Source: Rhyacophila brunnea (Eukaryota > Arthropoda > Insecta > Trichoptera > Rhyacophilidae). From it: DNA of 64,000 nucleotides. A program made the position numbers and the translations under genes. How positions within the stretch are numbered: the first letter of the stretch is position 1; each line of letters begins with the position of its first letter. Shown here piece after piece: positions 58,022 to 64,000 of this stretch. The stretch lies in assembly GCA_022495005.1 (NCBI GenBank), contig JAGYXB010000101.1, positions 310,001 through 374,000 of the forward strand, written 5' to 3'. The notes beneath the pieces were generated by a model that was not told the origin of the DNA, did no database searches, and saw nothing but the letters and a program-made list of their open reading frames with translations.

Positions 58022-58336
58022 CATCGTTTGATGACTTGAAATGATGCATGGGCGTATTATGATTATGAACATCCCGATCCAAAAATGGAGTATATCCAAT
58101 TGAAGCATAATACTTCTCACGCTTTCCCCACCCCTAAAAGAACCAAGGTGGGAAAATTTGCTAGTGCGGCCGTGGAAACTTGCTGTTTTCTAGGATAAGG
58201 AATGAATTGTTTCTGGAGTACATGCCTCATCAGACAATCATAACAGGGGAGTATTACGCTAATAGAATGACAGGTTTGCGGGGTCGTGGAAAAACTCGCG
58301 CCAGGCGTGGCAGGACACCTGTTGCCATCCGAATAT
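58022..58336 (+). pseudogene. Mariner-type transposase relic
   Basis: The + frame from 58022 reads HRLMT, a TGA, then NDAWAYYDYEHPD and PKRTKVGKFASAA, aligned in order with the first-aspartate block of mariner transposases (xRxVTxDExWxxxYDPE ... SPxPKKxKVxxSAGKV). After a frameshift near 58205 it continues FLEYMPHQTIITGEYYANRM, the typical mariner F(I/L)xYLPxGxTITGxYYA stretch, then stops at 58334-58336. The second and third catalytic aspartates and the DNA-binding half are absent. At least two nonsense and one frameshift change show it is dead. Neither terminal repeat was found. Confidence 0.72.
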
Positions 58337-58578
58337 AGGGGATTTTGCAGCTAAACCACCCTCCCTACTTTGGCTTCCTCAGATCATTTCCTATTCCTTG
58401 TTTTGAAAAAGAATCTTCGAAGTCAGCGCTTTTTAAGTAATACGGAAGCCTAGTTTTTAGAACAATTGACATATTTTTTTCAAAAGGGTTACTGTCATTT
58501 TAAGTTGTTAAAATTAATCTAAAGCACTATTATGTAATATATACTTATTCCACATCAGTGAATAACCTTCATCACCGG
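58337..58578. other. Non-coding spacer
   Basis: No supported feature was seen. Confidence 0.4.
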
Positions 58579-58586
58579 TTTCATAT

Positions 58587-59245
58587 TAGGGATTGCAATA
58601 CCGGTATTCCAGTATTTATCAATACAGAAATACCGGTTGTATAAATCCAAAATACCGGAATTTTCGGTATTTAGAAAGCACACTCGTTTACGTTTTTGAA
58701 AATAAATTATAAGTTATGTGCTGCTAAAATGCAAATATATTGAGTGAATCCAACAGAGGTGAAAAAATAATAAACAAATTTCGTCAAATATATATATATA
58801 TATATATAAGTAATTGTCGCCATGAATAATTATCATAATATTATTTCGAAATATAAAACATCCGTGACAAAAATGTTCAATTATTCTATAATTATTGATG
58901 ACTGTACGAGCGTTGAATTTAAGAAGCTTTTCCTGCAGCCGGACTTATTTGCACTTGATGAACTTTTGAGGGCTTTAGTTAAAATTATCAATATATTCAA
59001 ATTGTTTGTAAAAAATCACTAATTCTACAATTATGATCAATATATTGTCAACATAATAAATGTAGGTGTAGGTTTTTGCTATAAAATGATATTTTAAAAA
59101 GATTTTAATATCTATATTTATTGATAAGCACATACTTCTTGTTTAAGAAATACCGGTACATGTTACATGTTTAAGAAATACCGGTATTCAATAAGAAATA
59201 CCGAAAAACCGTTATTGACATTTTCATTCGGTATTGCGATCCCTA
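58587..59245. mobile_element. hAT-like element with TAGGGATTGCAATACCGG ends
   Basis: Ends TAGGGATTGCAATACCGG and (reverse complement) TAGGGATCGCAATACCGA carry a perfect 8-bp duplication TTTCATAT (58579-58586 and 59246-59253). AATACCGG words repeat six or more times near the two ends, a subterminal pattern often seen where transposase binds. A TA microsatellite lies at 58787-58808. The 66-codon frame 58822-59022 inside has no motif I can name. Confidence 0.87.
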
Positions 59246-59253
59246 TTTCATAT

Positions 59254-60069
59254 AGGTACGTGTTACAAAAAGAGACCATTTTTTATTCATTCCAGTGTCT
59301 ATATAATTAATTATCTCAAAATTAATACCTATTGTTTTTCCGAAAACCTTGTGGCGTAATTAATTTATAGATTTATTTAGAATATAATTTTATTACTTAT
59401 CAGAATTAATGGTAAATTAAATGGATGATCTAAATAAGTTGATTGCTGACTAATACGAAATAGTGCTGACCCATTCAAAAATACCGCTGCAAATAATACG
59501 ATCTTTCGCTATGTATTTAAAAATAGTCGAATTTCCAAGCGTGCCAGACATTGTTTTTTGTATACATTTCGCGTAATTTTATGCGCCAGCCAATTCGCGA
59601 AACGATACAATATTAAACAGATGTTTTCATGAAGTTATCTTTCTTTATTCGGAAATTCTCGGATAGTTCAAATTTCGTAAGTTGTTTTTAAATTATTATC
59701 TCTTTCCGTTTCTCTGTTATCTTTGAATTTGTTTCTTCTTTAATATCAGAAAAGCTCGTTCAAAATGAGTTTAATTTAGAAATTAAAATAACACTTTCAG
59801 TCATGGCACAGGCTGTGCTCAATGTTTTAATGTGATGCCGAATTGTTTTTCATTTTGTAAAGTCGAATCGTTAACTAAGACACCGAGTTACGTAGCCGGG
59901 ACAGGGGTCACTGTTGGCTACCGGTAAAGGGGGCCATCGTTTCTGGTTCTTTAAGCAAAATCAAATGGGCATCTCTGTTCGCAAATAACACTCGAAATCA
60001 TTCTTTTTACTCTGGACAATGTTTGCCACTCGCTAATCATCTCTTGGAAATGGCCTATCCAATGGGTAA
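59254..60069. other. Non-coding stretch
   Basis: No supported feature was seen. Confidence 0.4.
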
Positions 60070-60441
60070 CCGGACAAAACAGAACAGCCAGAAAAAAAAT
60101 GAATTAATTTTTGTGGAATCTATTTAGGTCAGGTTAGGTCATTATTTCGTTGTACCTAGTCACCCAATCATTTTGAACATATATTGATTAAGATGAGATA
60201 TCCTAAGCTCGCCGGCAACACCGAGTTAAGTCCCGTTTATTTGAGGCTTTTCAACGATTAGGAATGCAGAAATTAGGTATATAATTTGATTTTAATTTTT
60301 CCTGAAAGGTCATAGTTATATTTATTGTTGTTCTGTTTTATCACTGTTCTGTTTTGTCATGTTCTGTTTTGTCATGTTCGGTTTTGTCATTTTCTGTTTT
60401 GTCATGTTCTGCTTTGTCATGTTCTTTTTTGTCATGTTCTC
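60070..60441. mobile_element. Family H element, copy 2
   Basis: It starts GGTAACCGGACAAAACAGAA with a single left unit and ends with about seven right-hand units of TTTGTCATGTTCTGT. The middle matches copy 1, with about 65 bp less. The translated MTKQN-type peptide on the minus strand is just this array. Confidence 0.75.
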
Positions 60442-60922
60442 TTCCGGGGCAAACATGTACGATACGTGGCCTTCTCGGTTAAGCAAATTTCTCGTCTTAA
60501 TATCTTCATATCCTCTGCCTCCATTACTGAGGATGGTTACCACTGTAATTCCAGTAGTTGGCAACAGACTCCTTCCATCAGGAGCGATCCCGCGCTGGTC
60601 GTTTTGATGCTATCAATGATAACTCTCCTCTTCAGGTTGGTCGGATCTCTTCTAACAATGACATTGAAGAAATTAGAGAATGCGTAGCATCATTCACCCT
60701 TTCCAGATGGCTTAGTTTCGATTAATAAATTTATCTCATAATATTATATTTTGTCAAAGAGAAGATTTTTTGTGTATTAAATCCTAACTAATTCTTATAG
60801 TTTATTTTGTATCCAGCAGTGGATCGACCAGGCTGATTATATTATGATTCATCTCGATTTACAAAATAGTACGAATGAGTTCTATTATGTAGGTACCTAT
60901 TTTAAATAATTTTTCGTTTTAT
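60442..60922. other. Unassigned stretch
   Basis: 60460-60700 has less biased composition than its surroundings, with several partly open frames, but no motif I recognise. It may be an old coding relic. Confidence 0.35.
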
Positions 60923-60933
60923 TTAAGAAGGCT

Positions 60934-61721
60934 GTGTCCACAGATTCACTTCCATCTATACAGCAGAGTGCTTAGCCTTATGCGAAGCCACTAAAATTGC
61001 ACTTAATTACAAAAATAAAAATATCAACATTTTCACTGACTCCTTAAGTCTGATTCACTCGCTCGAAAATCCAAATTTCAGCATCAAAACTAATGACTAC
61101 ATTCTTAATATTAGAACCAACATTTCCAAATTTAGCAATAGTAACGAACACGGTACAAACATACAGATATACTGGATTCCAGCACATAAAGAAATTAATG
61201 GCAATGAAATTGCTGATCAATTGGCAAAAAAATCTGTAAAATACCCATCAGAAAATATAAGAATTCCATACACAGATTTTAAAGCCCAGTTTAAACAAAC
61301 AATGAGCGAAAATAACGGTAAATATTTAGAAAATCTTGGGAAAGAAAAGGGAACACACTACTATCAAAACTTTTATAGTAGATCTCCTAAAACTTGGTTT
61401 AGTAAACATGGTAAAATAAAGCGAGATGTAATAGTGACAATAGCTAGAAGCAGGACAGGGCATTACAGTCTCAACGAATCATTGTACAAAATTAAAGTGG
61501 TAGATAGCCCTCAGTGTCAGTGTTGACATCCCACTCAAGATCTTAACCACATTGTCTGGCAATGTGATGCCTATGACCAGGAGAGAGAAGTGTTATTGAA
61601 TAAGTTGGGAAAATGCAAGTTATACCCTCCTTTTACGATTAATTCATTCTTGGCAAAACCAAATATTTCAGTTATGAAAATTGTACATGAATTTCTCCAA
61701 AAATGTAACGTAAATGTCTAG
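60934..61721 (+). pseudogene. LINE RNase H domain and zinc knuckle, one nonsense codon
   Basis: The frame through 60945 reads FTSIYTAECLALCEA (catalytic Glu), NIFTDSLSLIHSL (catalytic Asp), then IYWIPAHKEINGNEIADQLA (final His/Asp region), the RNase H1 fold order, starting after the first Asp. SRTGHYSLNESLYKIKV leads into the knuckle CQC, where a TGA at 61524-61526 replaces a Cys or Trp codon. The frame stays open beyond it (NHIVWQCDAY) to a TAG at 61719-61721. RNase H would degrade the RNA of the RNA/DNA hybrid. A single nonsense codon and a clean duplication suggest it is fairly young. Confidence 0.85.
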
Positions 61722-61881
61722 TGTATAGTGTAACAAAAATGTAATTCTGTATCATTAATAATGTAACTAGTTATGCCTGTCGTTAAAAAAATGTATGTAT
61801 ACTTTTGTAAACCATTGTAAAGCAGAATAGCCTTCCATTCAGAGAAGAGCTCAATTGCTTCCAAATAAAGAAAAAAAAAAA
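60934..61881 (+). mobile_element. 5'-truncated LINE (RNase H type) with poly-A
   Basis: An 11-bp duplication TTAAGAAGGCT (60923-60933 and 61882-61892) brackets the insert. It ends AATAAAG followed by an A-run. The content is the RNase H domain and zinc knuckle of an I/Jockey-like LINE plus about 150 bp of 3' untranslated sequence. Confidence 0.87.
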
Positions 61882-61892
61882 TTAAGAAGGCT

Positions 61893-62206
61893 TCGATTTA
61901 TTAGGCCCACCCTATGCAAAACAGATTTTCTCAAACGATTGACCCTTCTCTGCAAACGGAAAATCTCATTCATGTAACTTATATTCGCTTTGATTCATTC
62001 TTGCTTTTCGCCCCCGGCTCAATGATATAATTTTTATTCGTCTTTTAAATAAATACTATTCATCGCGCATGAAAAACTTTCTTTTCAATTTATGAATTAA
62101 TTACCATTTTCAATTCACAAGTAGATATTGTAACTATAAATAGATTAATAAATATTCAAAAGAATCTAATGAATTGAAATACTAATGAATAAATAGACAA
62201 ATAATT
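61893..62206. other. Non-coding spacer
   Basis: No supported feature was seen. Confidence 0.4.
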
Positions 62207-62723
62207 ACAAGATAAAAATAACATTTTATATACTTACCACGTTTTTAAATTTTCTGTTGAATCATCAGACAATTCTCTGTTTTTGTACTTGATAGAAATA
62301 CTAAATAAATATTATAGAATACTGAAATGTCATTTTGACATTTCATATTGCTTTCCATAGTAATGCACGTATATATTAATAATTTAGTTGGTAGGACTCC
62401 CTTAGCAACCAATATAGTGAGTAGTAAATATTACTATTAACGAATTTTTTTCCGAAACATACAAAACAGAATGAACTGAAAATGAATTCAATTCTGCTTA
62501 AAGATGGGCAAAAGTATTACAAGAATGCATTGTCGTCGTGTTCTGATATATTCTAAAAGTTTCAAATGTCTAGTTACTCGGGAAGTTATTTAAAAATCTT
62601 AAATCGTCCTTGAACCACTTGTGTCCAATCTTGGACAAACAAGAAAAAAATTGTACTGGAAACACAAGAAAAAATCTGTACCGGACAAACAAGAATACGA
62701 GCTAATAAAAACGTGGTAAAAAT
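62207..62723 (+). mobile_element. Family F MITE, copy 3
   Basis: TTACAAGATAAAAATAAC, AAATTTTCTGTTGAATCAT, AAATGTCATTTTGACATTTC and AATACGAGCTAATAAAAACG follow the 18086 copy, with about 60 bp extra near 62600-62680 where AACAAGAAAAAA and CAAGAAAAAAT-like words repeat. Confidence 0.72.
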
Positions 62724-63056
62724 AACATTATGAATTAAACAGAAAACTTAGATAGTTTTTCTCTAAATGTGGTTCTGGTAAAATACGCGTGGGGCGTATT
62801 AATTCTTGGTCAACGTGGTTTTTTTGACCACAATATTTCTGGACATATTCCTATCGGTATGAGCAATTGGTACGAGAATAGATACTTTCAATTTTAAATA
62901 ATGATCTATGTAAGTAGTAGGTATGTATGCAGTACCTACCAGTTTTATATATCTCAACACTATTTGGTGGGTATGTGAATACGTTTTCGAACCCTAGACC
63001 AACGTCATTACAAGCCGGCACGTTGCCACTCGGCCATCGCGAGCGTTGTGAGGAAT
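62724..63056. other. Non-coding spacer
   Basis: No supported feature; the 77-codon minus frame at 62851-63084 runs into the TTAA element. Confidence 0.4.
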
Positions 63057-63438
63057 TTAAGAGCGTACATAAGTGTAACGGCAAATAATTTTAAACAGTA
63101 GGTATATGGAACGAAATTTCGGCCGCGTTGCCATTCGGACAGCGATAGTCGACCTGTTTGCACGTCAATTTGTTTTGTGATGGCGTCGGCGGAATATATT
63201 CTTAAATCGTGTAAAGATAACTACAAAACGTTCCGCATGTAGGTACTTGAAAAACAAAACATGTCAATGAATATACTATTATTATTACGAATATAATAAT
63301 AAACATAACATAAAAAGGACGCATGCTGAATTTTTATGACAAATTATATTTCGTTCGGCTTGCGTCATTTGCACAATCTGCGCATCGCCTAGTCACGATC
63401 TTTTTAGACCATGCCTCAACTGAAGTATATAGTCTTAA
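63057..63438 (+). mobile_element. Family T element, complete single copy (382 bp)
   Basis: TTAAGAGCGTACATAAGTG at the left and ATATAGTCTTAA at the right, with TTAA on each side (63057-63060 and 63435-63438). The body matches 20878-21249 through ATGTCAATGAATATACTATT, GGACGCATGCTG, CGCATCGCCTAG and CACGATCTTTTTAGACC. This copy shows that the unit is about 380 bp, which explains the head-to-head pair. Confidence 0.82.
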
Positions 63439-64000
63439 GGAACTTGATTCAATTTACTATACTTCTACATTTAACTGGTCGCACATTTACTTGGGCAGTA
63501 AATTTAATATAATCATTAATCATACTCAACTAACTAACTAACTAGACTTTAAATAGTTGTTATGGTCCATAACATTGATTGTGTTTATGCCATGAAGCCA
63601 TTATTATATCCAGCTCTTGCAATATTCTAAATTGCAACCAATTATGCCACCAATTGAAATAATTTAGCACTTCAGTTGAGGTCATTATTATTTTATCAAA
63701 TCAGCTGACTGACTGCCTGGTCGCCAAGTTGCATTCAAAATGGCAAAATGACTCCACCACGACATAATTCACTTGATAACAAGCGCACGTCTCCATATCT
63801 GCGATAGTAATATGCACACATTGTTTTACGTTTCTTTATTAATTGCATATAATTGAAAACAATACTGACCCCAAAAAGAAAAAGGCAGCTTTTCGACAAA
63901 AATCACAATGCTCTACGTGAAATTCCAAAGAAAGTCAAAAGCAGTATAAAATTTATTTCAGTATGAAAATCGACATGTTTTTGGTTTTTTTTCCACGGAA
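63439..64000. other. Non-coding end of window
   Basis: No supported feature was seen. Confidence 0.4.

Noticed and set aside
60322..60564. Repetitive MTKQN peptide on the minus strand
   Set aside because: It is the translation of the 14-15-bp subterminal array of family H, not a protein gene.

Overview
This is an AT-rich nuclear stretch of an animal, almost certainly insect, genome. It shows canonical GT-AG splice signals at one candidate exon, tRNA-derived SINEs, an RTE-type LINE, RNase H-bearing LINE tails, and a very dense set of hAT, TTAA-flanked and mariner-like DNA transposon remains. The GGTTAGGTT and TAGGTACCTA words scattered through it are usual in Lepidoptera and sternorrhynchan Hemiptera (aphids, whiteflies and allies). 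I cannot decide between these from sequence alone. No bacterial operons, rRNA, CRISPR or intact long host gene is visible.

Layout. 1-15 kb: non-coding DNA studded with short non-autonomous transposons (MITEs). 15.6-16.6 kb: the only region that looks like host gene territory, a GC-rich block with TAAT cores followed by a well-framed exon (16439-16570) carrying an ATG and a splice donor. 16.7-42 kb: more MITEs, SINEs, two LINE fragments, several foldbacks, and a hAT-type element with an internal 62-bp minisatellite. 42.3-45.1 kb: a full-length but frameshifted hAT element with ZMYM1/DUF4371-type transposase, inside a perfect 8-bp target-site duplication (TSD), directly abutting a second hAT-type element (45.1-45.8 kb). 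46-48 kb: long inverted arms of another hAT-type family. 50.1-53.8 kb: a full-length RTE-type LINE (9-bp TSD) nested in a TTAA-flanked element with inverted ends. 56-64 kb: further MITEs, a mariner transposase relic, an RNase H-type LINE tail with 11-bp TSD, and a TTAA element.

MITE families as named here. A: CATGG...CCATG ends, 8-bp TSD, six copies. B: CAGGGAACTC/CACAGAAC ends, five copies. C: CAGTGGTAGCGAACCT-like ends, about 680 bp, three copies. E: GATGACCC...GGGTCATC ends, two copies. F: TTACAAGATAAAAA start, three copies. H: arrays of an ACAGAACATGACAAA-like unit, two copies. I: foldback with CAGTGGCGA-like ends, two copies. T: TTAAGASSRTAC-type ends with TTAA duplication, three copies and a fragment. 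Many boundaries were fixed by reading TSDs directly from both flanks.

The window therefore reads as an intron or intergenic transposon accumulation zone. The autonomous elements seen (hAT, RTE, mariner) are all broken. The hAT is of the superfamily that could once have mobilised many of the 8-bp-TSD MITEs, but that link is inference. The most useful leads outside known repeats are the exon and GC-rich block at 15.6-16.6 kb.
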